Made by a program: the position numbers and the translations under genes
Part shown: positions 1-11,838 of the stretch, in pieces
Layout: each line of letters opens with the position of its first letter
How positions within the stretch are numbered: position 1 is the stretch's first letter
The notes under the pieces: model-generated
The model's input: only the letters and a program-made list of their open reading frames with translations
Database searches by the model: none
What the model was told of the DNA's origin: nothing
Origin: Eupeodes corollae
Taxonomy: Eukaryota > Arthropoda > Insecta > Diptera > Syrphidae
Direction of reading: 5' to 3'
Assembly: GCF_945859685.1 (NCBI RefSeq)
Contig: NC_079147.1
Location: 140,144,645-140,208,644, forward strand
DNA length: 64,000 bases

Positions 1-61
1 CTAGAACTTTCAAGAGTTCATAATCTTCATACAATTAAAAACAAAATTAGAAATTAGTAAA

Positions 62-3000
62 ATGGAAAATGAACATGAAGAGCATCATGACCTACCTTTC
101 CGTGAAATCTTTGAAGCAGCTTTTTCCGCCTCAAGTCTCACAAATAGTTATGACAATGAACCACGCCCAAGTGATGATAGTAAGTATTTCTGTATTTGAA
201 TAATAATTTATACAAATCTAACAACATATGTTTTTTCTTTATAGACTATGATTTATTTGCATACAACCAATATTCACCAAGGCAGCCAATGAGATTACAA
301 TACGTCAGTTTTGAGAATATATATTATTAAGTCCAATAGAACGTTTTATTAATACCATTCATATGATTTTTTCTTTCTCAGAATACAATGCATCCAGATC
401 CATATATGCCACAAATGTATCCAGTACATCATAATCAAATTATATCACCACACTTACAGCGCCGCATGCCCCCTAGAAGGGGTGCTCAGGAACGTTATCA
501 AGTAGATTTAATGAGCCAAGATCATTGGTTATCGTGCAGGAAATGCCAACCGGAATCGTGTAACTGTCCTCGTGATCCGTCAAGGTAAATTTGTTGTTTG
601 TTTTTTTTTTTTTTTGTAAGGACATTTCTATTTTAATAATTTATTTTCACTTGGTAAAGGGATTCAGCGTACCAAATAACTTCGAGAAGTCACCAACCAG
701 AGCTGCAACCTTTCAGTGGCAATGTAAATAATAGCAATACCAACACTAGCGATAGTACTATACTAAATGAACCGCCCAGAAATCTTATGCTGGACGATAT
801 GGCAAACCATCTGGATTATCCGAATCCAACACTGCCACCTCAGCATTCTTGCTGGTCAACATATTCCGCCTATGATTATGAAGGCTTGGGTGGAATGGTT
901 AATACATATTCGCATCGCCGGCCAGTTCTGTCACACTTCAACCATCTCTATCCACATCAACACTCACAATCAAATATGCCGCCACAACCACTACACGAAC
1001 CACAAACACAACAAACACAAGCCCCACCTCCATCATCGCTTCCACCTCATCTCTTACACAATTCACAACCAGAACTAACAGGATTAGCCGCACCAATGCC
1101 ATCCCATGTAGAAAATGGCAATCTCGTAAAGACTGAAATAAATCCCGATGGAATGTACATTAGTAGTAGTAGTAGCAGCAGTGGTTGCAGCAGTAATGGC
1201 AGCAGCAATGCAACACCTCCTCCTTCAGTCAACACCGGAATAGTTAACCCCCCAAATAATGTTGGTGATCTGGCTTTGAGAAAAAATGATTGCAATAGTA
1301 CAGCCACTGCCGCTATAGTTTATGCGTCCACGTCAACAAAACCAAATACACTAACAGCAACGTCTTCTGTTCCATCTTCAGAAATTATGGATGGTCCAAG
1401 CAGTTCCATGTCAATAAAACATGTTCCCTCTACGAGCTGTGTTAATAGTTATTTACGACATAATACCTTTAACAAAACCTTAGAAAATTTGCATTCGGAA
1501 AAGCAGCCGGACGAGGATGCAACTATGAGGGATATTCTCAATGAGACTTCTAATGCCACAACTACCATAGGGTCTGCAATTATTACAAATCAAGCAACGG
1601 CATCGTCATCTTCAGAAAACTTTAACGACGAGCTTTCATCGTTACCTGGCCCAAGTGGTCTGCAAAGAAAAACTCAGCAGCAATGTGATGTTAATGTTGG
1701 AGCGAGAAAGTCTGCAATTTATAATAATTGCCTTCGCATGGGTTCAGCCTCAAAATATAATCCATTATCGGATTCAGACGATGATGATGATGACGATGAT
1801 GTTGTGGTTGTTAATTTGCGCAAACAATACAAACCAGAAAATGTTCCATATGATATTATGGGCTATAATGAAGGCCCTGTTTGTAATATCACAAAAAATA
1901 GTGCTGAACAATTGGATAGTGGTGTGGGGGTTGTCCCAGAATTGCCAGGCAATGGAGAAGAGTGCCTGTCATCTTCTCGCTCAAATGATATTCTAACTGC
2001 TCCTGATCTGCAATTAGATTGGTTATCTGACTCGACGGGCGATGATGATGACGTTGTGTTTGTTCATTCAACACGTGAACCCATCGTATCAATTGATCTC
2101 ACAAATGATGATGAAATGGGTGAAGAGTTTAAGCCATCAATAATTGTGAGTAGACTTTATTTATTATTCAATCTACTGTTACATACTCTATCATTTCCAA
2201 AAATGACTCTCTGAAATATATATAAATAATAATTTTTGTAGGCCCCTCAAAGAGAAACATCGACATCTTGTCTCTTACCACACATTCGACAGAATTCAGT
2301 GTTGACACCTACTCCAACAGAAGTGTCATCTTCAACACCAATAACCGCATCCTCTGTTGCAGCTACAGCGGCTGCTACATCAGCAGCAGCAGACCCTTGT
2401 TCTTACTATGATTATCGCTACCCACGTCGTTACAATGAAGTTACCTCAACGTCAGCTACGAGTTCGACAAGTGGAAGTGCTAGTGGTCGATCGTACGACG
2501 TCTATCGCTACAATGTAAATCGTATGCGCCCAAATGTCTTCGGAAATATAATCGGCCCACCACGACTTGCTCCCTATCAGCCACGAACTCCAAGACTGCG
2601 TACTGTTTCACCACCAGACTTTACAATGCCTATCAACACTTATCGGGGAATTTGTCAACGTGATCGTTTTCACGACGAAGTTTATCCATACGCCTATTCA
2701 GACCCATCTGCTCCTGAAAATTACCAACGAGTACAGTATTGTGGCTATCCTGAACCACAATGCCTTCGAGGTGCAGCTTCATCAACAACAACAACTGCAC
2801 CGCATCCAAATACTGCTGCTCCTGCACATGAAAATAGCAATTTAGCACCTGATGTAGCAGCAGCTGCTGCGGCTGCAGCTGCAGCTGCATCATCATCATC
2901 ATCATCAGCAGCATCAACTTCCTCAGCTCCTCAACCAGCTGAATCAACATCAGAACCTTCACCTGAACAGCCACCACCGCCGCGACGTGCAAACATTTGT

Positions 3001-6000
3001 TCCCCTCCAGCTGCACATTCAACGGAGAGTTCAAACTATCCGCCATATTTTGTGCGTGATGTAAGTGGCGTACGAGTGCAATCGCGTCGTAATCCAACAT
3101 TTAGTGCCGGATCAACACATCATCGACATCATCCAGTAGGACTACCACCGCCCTACCTCATACACCAAAATCTTTGGTGTCGTCAACAAAACATGCAGGA
3201 AATCCATCGGCGACATTTGACTCCAACACCCATAGACTTGTCCTCGAATCGAAGCATGCCCAATTATCGTTCGCGGCAAATACCAAATATATGTCCATGT
3301 GTACACAGCAGAACAGGACCAGTTTCTAGTTTGGATCCGGTTAGTTTTTACAAAATTTACAATTAATTTTATGTTTCTAATTTTTTGGTTTATTATTTGT
3401 CCAGGCATACCAAATGGTGAGCTTGTCAAGTTCATTTGAACCCCCACCGACAACACAGCCCAGACAAAGGCATGTTCCTGCTGTCCATCATCATATGATT
3501 CATCATTATACATTGCCGACACCCGTACGCCTGGAAATCGGTTTGAGAGCACCACTGACAAGTTTAAGATCAATCGAAGATATTGGATCTAGAATTGTTT
3601 TTGGTCCCAATATGAGACCTAATCGCGGTGCCTCATTGGTAAGATTTTGATTTGATTTTTGTTACATAACTAAATGGTTTTTAATGTGTTTATTTGTATT
3701 ACAGGAAATAATAGAACGCAACACCCTACCGCACAAATACAAACGTGTTCGACGTGAAAGTGAATCCGATGAAGATGCTGAAAAGTGCGCAATATGTTTA
3801 TCGTTATTCGAAATTGATAATGAAGTCAGGTAAGTTAAGTATAAGTTGTTGAAACTAATTTTCATTTCATCCTTGCTGATATCTTGCTATAAAGCTTGAA
3901 AAAGCTTGGGACAAAAGGTTATATTAAATATGTAACTTATCAATTTTTTGACAATATTTTTATTCAAGTGGTTGAAACTTTAAAAATAATTATATTATGT
4001 TCAAATGGTAGCCATGTGCATTCAAGAGGACATTGGGGACAGAGGGGGTGGGCTGTTTAAATTAAGGAACCTTTCCTTTTATCTAGACGGCAGCGGAGGA
4101 ATTCCGAAGATGGAATAAAAATAAAAATTATTGTGTCATTGAACAGTGAAGACGTGTTTTTGTTTGGCTTTGCCTTGCAATGTCTAATATTTGTTTTGAG
4201 TGTGATAAAATCATCAATAATGATGAAGGAACATTGTGCGGAACTTGTTATTGACTTCTCATATTTCGTGCTCTAATATATGTCCAAACATTTAAAAAGT
4301 AATTGAAACTAATGCTAATCTGTGCTGGAGGTGTAACACCTGGATGACTCATACTAGTGTTAAATCTTTTGCAAAACTTGATTTTGTTCTAAGCTCTATA
4401 AGTACTATGATATGTGTCTCTCAACGAATTGAGATCTGAGTTGAATGCCCATATAAGTGCCAGTGCCATGTGGATGATAATTTACACATTTTCGTGACAT
4501 TTTTCAATATAATACTTTTTTCAGTTTTAACACTTTAAAAACAGATTAGAACCCTTAAGCACAATACAATTATTTCCCATTAGAAAAATGCAAAGAACGG
4601 AATAATTCAAAATACACGAGTTTTTAAAAGATGGCACATGTAAACTCCGGCAGGGAAATATTCGAACTAAACTCATCAAAGTGAAGCACCATTTTATACG
4701 GGTTTTTAGTAGTTAATTGACAGATCTTGAAGAATTCCATCGCTCGTTTCCAATTAACACTTTACTTTTATTGAAATGGGGAAATATGTACACTGTCAAA
4801 GGTCGTAAGCTTTTCCGGGTATAAACTTCCAACAGGTATAAAAACCGAAAGTCGATTGCAAAATTTGTGGCCTTATTCAAGTATATTCGAAAAATGCAAG
4901 TATCGCAAAAACTAATCTAAAAAATAACTTTTACTCATGAACTTGTATTTAGCATTGGAAGACAAGTCAAAAGTATTTAAAATTATTCCGAATACTTTTT
5001 TCACTGTAGACCAGTGTAATCTAAAACTAAATCATGCTACAAAAAATAAAAACAAGAACAAAAAAATGTTAATTCTAATGTCTATTCCGAAAGAGGTTTG
5101 AAGATAAAATTTCATGCGATGAAACATATTTGTGATATGTTTTCTAATTTTTTAAAGTCGAATTTTGTATTTGAAAACTCAAATCCAAACATTGTCATAA
5201 ACCACCAGATAATAACATGTTAAATAGATTGAATTAACCGAAAAATTTTGGAAGAACTTTCGTCTTTGGATGTAAATAAAAAACATGACAATGATAAAAT
5301 TATCCCCATGTTCTTTAAATTCTGCAGATATGGTCTTTCTAAACCTCTTTTTTTAAATTATTTAATTAATCGCTAGTTCTTGCTCAGTTCTTAGATACTT
5401 GAAAAACTTTATTCATTACGCCATTTTATAAAATAGGCTCGAAGCAGGATTGGCTTAACTACAGATCAATTTTAAAGCTTCAAACTATTCCAAAAATGTG
5501 TCAAGCCATTGTTAAAAAAAGAATTTATGAAGATATTAAGCAAGGGATTTTAGGTAATTAACACGGGTTTGTCAGTCAATGATCAACTACAACTAACTTG
5601 GCTTTTTCACACTTTTGTACGAAAGGTATTGAACGGGGTAATCAAGTTGATGATATATACACCGACTAAGGCTTTTCATAGTGTGCAGCATGACGTGTTA
5701 TTAAAAAAATAGAATAAGTTGGTTTTCATTTTCAACTATTGAAACGGTTAGATCAATATTTAATAACAATAATAGGTTATTCGTAGTGGACATTCTATCC
5801 CAACTCCCATACCCCTTATCCCATCCTAGTTCTGGCCTACCCTTATGGGCTGGTCATTGAATCCTCCGCGCTCCTAACCTATCCTAAATCCCTTCCTTAT
5901 TAACCCTCCTTATTGCCTCTCATTGCAAATGGAGCCCAACGTTTTTGTAACGTATTTGTGTGTATGAATGTGATAGTATGTTTTTTTTATTAAACTTTTC

Positions 6001-9000
6001 TTAGCAATTTTTGGACCAGATCTTAGTGGGAGCATAAGTCATAAACGAGATAGCTCGTAAGAAAACTTGTTTATTTGCAATACAAAGACTAAGAGAAGGA
6101 ACGGAAACGGTACATATAATTTGTTTAAAGATTATGCAACATGTCTTGTACAGTATCCGACTGTTTTCGAATCCGTTTTCAAATGCAGCGTATGTCGTAT
6201 GCAAGATAGCTTTGAGAATGCTTGCATACTTGCGACGATGCGTTGGAGATTGGTCTGAGAGGACAGTCGGAACTGGAAAGAAAAGTGGTTTTTGTTCACG
6301 ATTAAGGAACTTCAGTATGTCTTCATTCAGAAGGTTTTTTTTTCGTACCGAATGAATCGCGACTGCAATTCCAGAATCGATTTTGAAGATGAAGTTTTGG
6401 TAAGGTTCTAGTCGAATAGTAAGTCTTGGATGGGATAGCTTTATAGAACGCCCACCCAATTGCGACGAGGAGATAAGAACCCCAAAAAGCAAAAATAAAA
6501 CAGGATTTTTATAATTAAATAATGTGTAGTGTATGTTCATGAAATGATTGAACGGCGTGAGTGAGTGTATGTTGTATGGTGGATATCGTCGGGAATATAA
6601 AGTAAGATTATTAAGTGAAGCGAAGTTCGCTAGTGTCCCATGTACGAAATAAAGAAAAGTAACTGAAGAATCCGCCTGAAACACCTCCGAAGTGTTTTAT
6701 GAACAAATTTTAAATTAAAAAAAAAAAATTAGTAGCAAAAAAAATAATTATTACGTATTACCAAATTGTTTAAGAGTTTTCAACATTATAGGTGTCAGTT
6801 AGTTATAAATGTGTTGTCGAGTTTTTTTAATTACAATAGGTTAAAGTTTCTAATGTTTATAAATTTTCTTTCAGTCTAAATTCGATACATACATATATAC
6901 ATATCTTTTTTGTTTTTTGTCCAATTTCAATCTTATTTCCGTTTTTAGCATTAAGTGTTTTTAGTTAGTCAGTTTAATTTTAAACAGCTCTTAAGAACGA
7001 TATTTTAGGTTTAGATAATATAATTAAATACATAAAAAAAATCAAAAAAGCAAAATACAATAAAAAAAAATAAAAAAAAAACCCAAAACAAAAAAATACA
7101 TAGGCGTAGTTTTTTTTCTAAGATTTAGGTAATAGTAATTTGAAAAAGATAAATATAAATAAGTAGTAGGTTAAGTATCACATTTAGTTTATAGATATTT
7201 GTAGTGTTTACTTAGATTAGTTAGGCTTAGTGTATTAGAATAGGGTTGTAGATTTTAAGGGATTTACATAAATATATTTTTTTTTTGAATAATTTAGCTT
7301 AAAATTATATTTTTATAGAATAGTTAAAGCAAATTCAGTTTTTTTTGTACACAATTATAGTTTTAGGTTTTATTTTTTTTTTGTTTATAGAGTATAGGAA
7401 TAATTGTATCTTAGGTAAGGGTTTGTTGTATAGCGTTTATAGTATAGTTGTATAGTTTTTTTTGTTGAGCAAGACCTATGAAAAGACAAGAAGAAGAAGA
7501 ATTAGAAAAGAAAATAACTAAAGTACAGAACTTACTACCAAATCAAAGACTTACCCGCGCATTACGTGAAAAGATCTTACTAGTTCCGTCCGAAATGTCT
7601 CGAGTTCAGCATTCTCCAAAGGACAAGTCTGGTCCACGGTTGGAAAACTCTCCGAATAAAAAGGTACCTTCCGCTAAACATAGTGGGGTAGGACTGATGG
7701 ATAAAATCGGCAAAAATGAAGACCATCATACTCAAGAAATACAAGGTCGGTCATCAGGTTTATCGCTATACGCAACTACAAATCAAATTCAGGGGGGTTT
7801 GGTAGGTTTAGAGGATTCGGGTGGGGTGAGAAGTGTGATCGATACCTTATCGGCACCTTCATATAGCAATTTAACTCCACCTGGAGGATTATCTCCTGAG
7901 CCCTCAAATTGGGTCACGCAAACGATATAAGGACAACGATCTTCGGATATGCACGCGCAATATTTCTTACCTCAATAGACCACTTGCTGTCGAAGCATTA
8001 GAGAAGGCTCTAGAGTCTAGACTGCTGTTAAGCAGATATCACCGCCATCCAGGAAGTGCGATGGGCGCGCAAAAAGAGGATGAAAAACTGCGATATTTAC
8101 TATGGTTACTGCTACCGAAAAAAACAACAACGACTATTTGATTGCGGCCTTGTCATTGGTGCCAGGCTAAAGCAACAAGTCTTAAACTATAGGTTCATTA
8201 ACGAGTCCTTTTTGATTATCCTCATCGAGACTTAATTCGGCAACATTATCTTAATATGCGCACACGCCACCACAGAAGAGAAGAATACGTTTTTCGAGCT
8301 CTTGGGCAAAGCATATGAGCAGTGTTATAGCTACGATATTAAATGGTCCTGGGTGATTTTATTACGCTAGACACGCTTCCAGCATCATCGTTGTCCGAAC
8401 TTTCCGAGGAACCAACATCGATTCGGACCACTACCTCGTTGTAGCCAAGTAACTTCGGGTTTCCAGACCTCAAGGCAAAGCAGGGAGATTCTGGTAGAAG
8501 ATGCTCATTCTTATTTTGAGATTCTAACGAAACGTTGATTCGAGTGACTAGATCTATTCGTTCGAATGAATTTTGTTTATTTTGAGTTTCGAAAGAAAAA
8601 TATTCATTACAAAAAATGAACCGAAATGAACGTTATTTTGGATAACAATTGTTCTAAATGATTTGAAATTTTGATTTGATTCAGTGAGACCAAACTAAAT
8701 TTTTATTTTGCGAAGAATCTTATTTTTAATTCAGAGGTTGTCACAGATTAACAATTTCTAAATTGAAAAATTAAGTGTTAAAGTGATAAAGAATAACATT
8801 CAAGACATGACATTAAACATTATTTCAACTAACGTAAGCATTTTGGTTTAAATTTCCATGTTGTGTTTAAAATGTTATGTGTATTCGTCACACATGGTCA
8901 CACTTTCAATTGAAATGAAAACAATTAAAGTTTATAAACTGCAAATCGGTGTAGTTTTTCTTATTTTGGACAAAGAAAACAATAGCAGTAGTCTAATGGT

Positions 9001-11838
9001 GAAGAACGAGAACATGTTTTTAAAACAAGGATTATGGGCGCATCTCTCCAAAACCGGTCAGCATCTACACGGTTTGCAGAAAAACCCTTTGCTACCGCCG
9101 CATTCTTTTCCATCAACCTTATCAGGACTACTCGTTGCTCCAATTAGAAGGTGACTGTGCCCTTTATAAAATAATAACAAAAACCTTGTCAATTTCGTTT
9201 AAGTAACGTATACAAATTGTTAAAACTTACATGTTTCTTTAGCTATTCACCAGCAAATATCTGAACGACACAAAAATGACTGATTCGAATCATTCGAAAG
9301 TCAAAATTTAATTCAAATAAACCTTCGATTAAATCAGCAAACTTTCGAATCTTCTCGAATTCGAATAACTTTTGATCGAAAACGCATCTTAAAATAAACG
9401 GCTACAATCGCAAATACTTCACGCAAAGCGGCGCTGCACAGAAGGACGAGACCTGTTCACGAGCTCTATGAACAAAAGAGGAGAGACGGACCCAGACTTC
9501 TCAGAAGAAAAAAGAGCTATCATGAGAAGCGTGCGCTGTGGGAAACCGAATTCCGGTGTCTAGCAGAATGATCCATTCAAGACTTGGACAAAGTAAAGAT
9601 TGCCCATATCCAAGCTGAAGTTCAACAAAGCCGATGGAGCAGATGGCTTAAATGCCGAGCTCTTCAAAGCAGCTGGAGATAATTTGTTTAGAACCATGCA
9701 CCAACTTATCTGTAAGATATGGTCGGAGGGAAGCATGCCCGGTAAATGGAACCTCAGTATTTTTTGCCCAATTCAAAAAAAAAAATAAGACTTTCCAAAC
9801 TGCTCCAACTATAGAGGAATCAGTCTACTAAAATCGCAAACAAAATCTTCTCTGCGGTAGTATATGAACCTGATCAGAGTTTTTATCAGAGGGGTTTTAG
9901 ACCTGTAAAGTCCACAGTCGATCTAATATTCACAATACGGCATATCTTGAATAACCAAGTAACTTTAAAACAATACCTACCATCTTTTCATAGATTTCAA
10001 GGTTTTCATCTACAGGGACGACTGTATAGAGCTATGTCTAGTTTTGGCATTCCTGCCAAACTCGTCCGTTTGGAGAATTCGGGGTACTTCGGATGTCAAA
10101 AAAAAACTTTATACAATGTGATACGCTGTCATGCTATTTTTTTAACATCGTAATTGAAACAATAGTTCAGATCTCCTACGTCAACGCTAGAGTCACCATC
10201 TTTCAATTGTCTGTCCAATTTCTAGCCTATGCTAATGACATTCACATAATCGGAAGAACTAAGTGTAATGTCAATGGGTCTTTTGTGATTATTGAGGAAG
10301 AGGCGGCAAAAATGTGTTTAACGGTTAAAGAGGTAACTTTGAAGTAACTAAGGACTTTGTCTACCTAGGCTTTGCTACGAATACAGAAAACAACACCAGC
10401 TCTGAGATCAAAGGAAGAATTACTCTTGCTAACCGCAATGTAAATAGCTTTTGTTTTACCAGCTAGCTCTATATAGCTTTCCGCTGCTTCTGTAATAAAT
10501 CCTCAATGTAAAGTCGTAACGCCTCCAGTGTAACTGCCATCTGTGCAAAAAAAATGAGTATTTAATTGTTCTGTAAGAATATTTGGTGTCGACTTTTTTC
10601 TGAATTCTAATTCTCTTCCATAGTGGGATTTAATTCGTTAGGTTGTTATGAAGTCTGTTTAAAAGTTGGGAAAATGCAGGGATAACATTTTTAAGTGCTG
10701 ATTTTCAATTATGTTTGGTTTATACGGATGTCATGTGTCTAGTAGGGCTTGTGAAATGTCTCTGTTTTTAAGAAATACTTTTAAGGAACAAAAACCTGCT
10801 TCATTTCTAAGTGAATCACATATAAGTCCACATAAAAGTTGTTCAACCATATTTTTAGGGTTTCTTCAGTATTTTTGCTATTAAAAAGACGACTCAAATT
10901 ATTTTGAAGGCAATTTCGCGTTGTTTCAAAGAATTCTCAATTTCTACCTCTCTTTCTTTCAATTAAGTGTTTTGCTAAAAGTAGTACTAAGAATTTTCAA
11001 ATCATTTTTTTATCGGATATCTGTGTCAGATAGGTTGTACTAGGACTTTGTTGTACATACTTACTTACCTAAGGTGGCGTACATTCCTGTGTGAACTAGG
11101 GTATCACCGAACAAGCTTCTTCATCTAGTTCGGTCCTTAGCTAGATATCTCCATGTGGGCACTCCAAAGTTGGGTGAGGTCACTTTCCACTTGTGCGCAC
11201 CACCTGATCCACTTAAGTCGCTCGAGAGTGGGCTTTATTACTCAATTTCTTAGCCCAAAGAAACAGCGGTTAACAGAGTATTTCTTTGTTTGATCTAAGC
11301 GCTTATGTTGTTTTCTCTGTTCATAACGTAGCCTAAGTAGACAAAGTCCTTAACCACCTCAAGCTAACGTCTGTTGATGGTGACGTTTTGACCGAGACGT
11401 AGGTGTTTTAGGACCTTTCTGTATATGTACTTTGTTTTGCCCTCATTAAAGTACTAATCTTAAAATTTGCTTGCGAACTGCCCAATTGTGAAACTGGAAG
11501 AGAACTGGTGTTGAGATGACTCGGCCAAAAGCATTCCTGAGGTAAAGTGAAACTACTGCGCCATGTTTTGTTTTCTGTAGGTTTTCGACTAATTTCTGTT
11601 GTGTAAGGTGAATACATATGTAGAAACAATTATTATAAAATATGTTTAAGATTTAATTTTTCAATGAAATTAACATTTTTAATAATTCCTTTCTTTTTTG
11701 CCTTTCAGACGGCTTCCGTGCATGCATCTATTCCATACCGAATGTGTTGATCAATGGCTGGTTACCAATAAACATTGTCCTATATGCCGTGTCGATATCG
11801 AAACCCATCTAACCAAAGATACAAGCAGCTCGTTATGA
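62..11838 (+). CDS. RNF111: Arkadia/RNF111-like SUMO-targeted RING-H2 E3 ubiquitin ligase
   Basis: Eight exons join in frame to 1150 codons: 62-179, 245-303, 382-584, 660-2145, 2242-3339, 3405-3638, 3705-3829 and 11709-11838, all with GT..AG borders. The C-terminal RING-H2 (about residues 1095-1136) shows CAIC, CMHLFHTEC and CPIC, giving the C3H2C3 ligand order. Just before it are the Arkadia signatures NRGAS and EIIERNTLPHKYKR, matching the NRG-TIER box that RNF111 uses to recognise its substrates. Acidic SUMO-interacting motifs are visible: VVVV after an aspartate run (about residue 507), DDVVFV (about 590) and IVSIDLTNDDE (about 603). The middle is disordered, rich in Ser, Pro, Gln and Ala. 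In the family the ligase ubiquitinates SUMO-modified proteins and degrades TGF-beta/BMP repressors such as Ski/SnoN; here that role is inferred from homology. The start at 62 gives an open frame with 5' UTR-like sequence before it. A 7.9-kb intron full of transposons splits the RING. The first exons are less certain than the last. Confidence 0.9.
4090..5760 (+). mobile_element. Decayed Jockey/CR1-like LINE relic in Arkadia intron 7
   Basis: Around 4181 a reading frame gives a Cys-rich PHD-like start (CFECDKIINNDEGTLCGTC), as in ORF1 of some insect non-LTR elements. Around 5440-5700 the same strand gives reverse-transcriptase-like pieces, including NYRSILKLQTIPK, HGFVSQ, TTTNLAF and DDIYTD, broken by several stops. 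Between them is AT-rich sequence without readable domains. Assignment to the Jockey/CR1 group rests on these short motifs only. Confidence 0.5.
5761..6770. other. Intron segment, no gene recognised; unassigned 227-codon minus frame
   Basis: This stretch starts with a pyrimidine-rich block (5800-5940) that resembles a LINE 3' untranslated region. It then holds an open frame on the minus strand at 6684-6001. The predicted 227 residues show no family that I recognise, no repeat and no clear signal peptide, and the composition looks like chance. It lies inside the transposon-filled Arkadia intron, so a real gene is unlikely. Confidence 0.3.
6780..7475 (+). other. C-poor, TAG-rich block, probable LINE 3' UTR
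   Basis: The plus strand is strongly depleted in C, rich in TAG and TTTTAG words, and contains runs of A (about 7035-7085) and T. The LINE tail at 16550-17042 has the same style (repeated TAGTTTTAAGTAG-like words and an A-rich core). I infer a 3' untranslated region of a related LINE. No coding frame is visible. Confidence 0.3.
7478..10530 (+). mobile_element. Degenerate RTE-like LINE, interrupted
   Basis: A 150-codon frame (7478-7930), charged and Ser/Pro-rich with no recognised domain, precedes an endonuclease-like stretch with many stops. That stretch gives LRICTRNISYLNRPLAVEAL near 7930, AIQEVRWA near 8045 and NIDSDHYLV near 8415. After an interruption at about 8510-9400, reverse-transcriptase motifs follow: NKADGADGLNAELFK (9625), WSEGSMPGKWNLSIFCPI (9720), NYRGISLL-like, and AYANDIHIIGR (10225). 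A YLG-like motif and an IKGRITLANRNVNSF piece follow to about 10460. GADGL-AELFK and the ADDIDIIGR-type active site are typical of RTE-group elements. The second catalytic aspartate region reads AND rather than ADD, so the copy is dead. Confidence 0.65.
8510..9400. other. Foreign segment interrupting the RTE-like LINE
   Basis: The LINE endonuclease match stops near 8505 and LINE-like sequence resumes near 9400. The segment between is AT-rich and full of TTCGAA-type words near both edges (8530-8600 and 9280-9375). A loosely inverted relation between its edges suggests a DNA element, but I could not define terminal repeats or a target duplication. The small frames in it match nothing I know. 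Confidence 0.3.
10535..11040. other. Intron sequence, nothing recognised
   Basis: AT-rich sequence between two LINE relics. No coding frame, hairpin or known repeat could be supported here. Confidence 0.4.
11060..11460 (-). mobile_element. RTE-like LINE 3' end, minus strand
   Basis: Read on the minus strand, 11460-11300 gives KTKYIYRKVLKHLRLG and VVKDFVYLGYVM, the conserved KTKYM...DFVYLG region after the RTE-type active site. The 3' terminus (11108-11071) matches the terminus of the second copy at 38610-38650: both read CCTAGTTCACACAGG followed by a CACCT end. It finishes in a GTAA-type short repeat rather than a poly(A) tail. The same terminal motif occurs at the 3' end of the SINE family in this window. 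Confidence 0.65.

Noticed and set aside
1047..3573. Several frames opposite or beside the Arkadia exons, including a His/Gln/Leu-rich one at 2633-3100
   Set aside because: They are shadows of the low-complexity coding sequence and have no splice or domain support.
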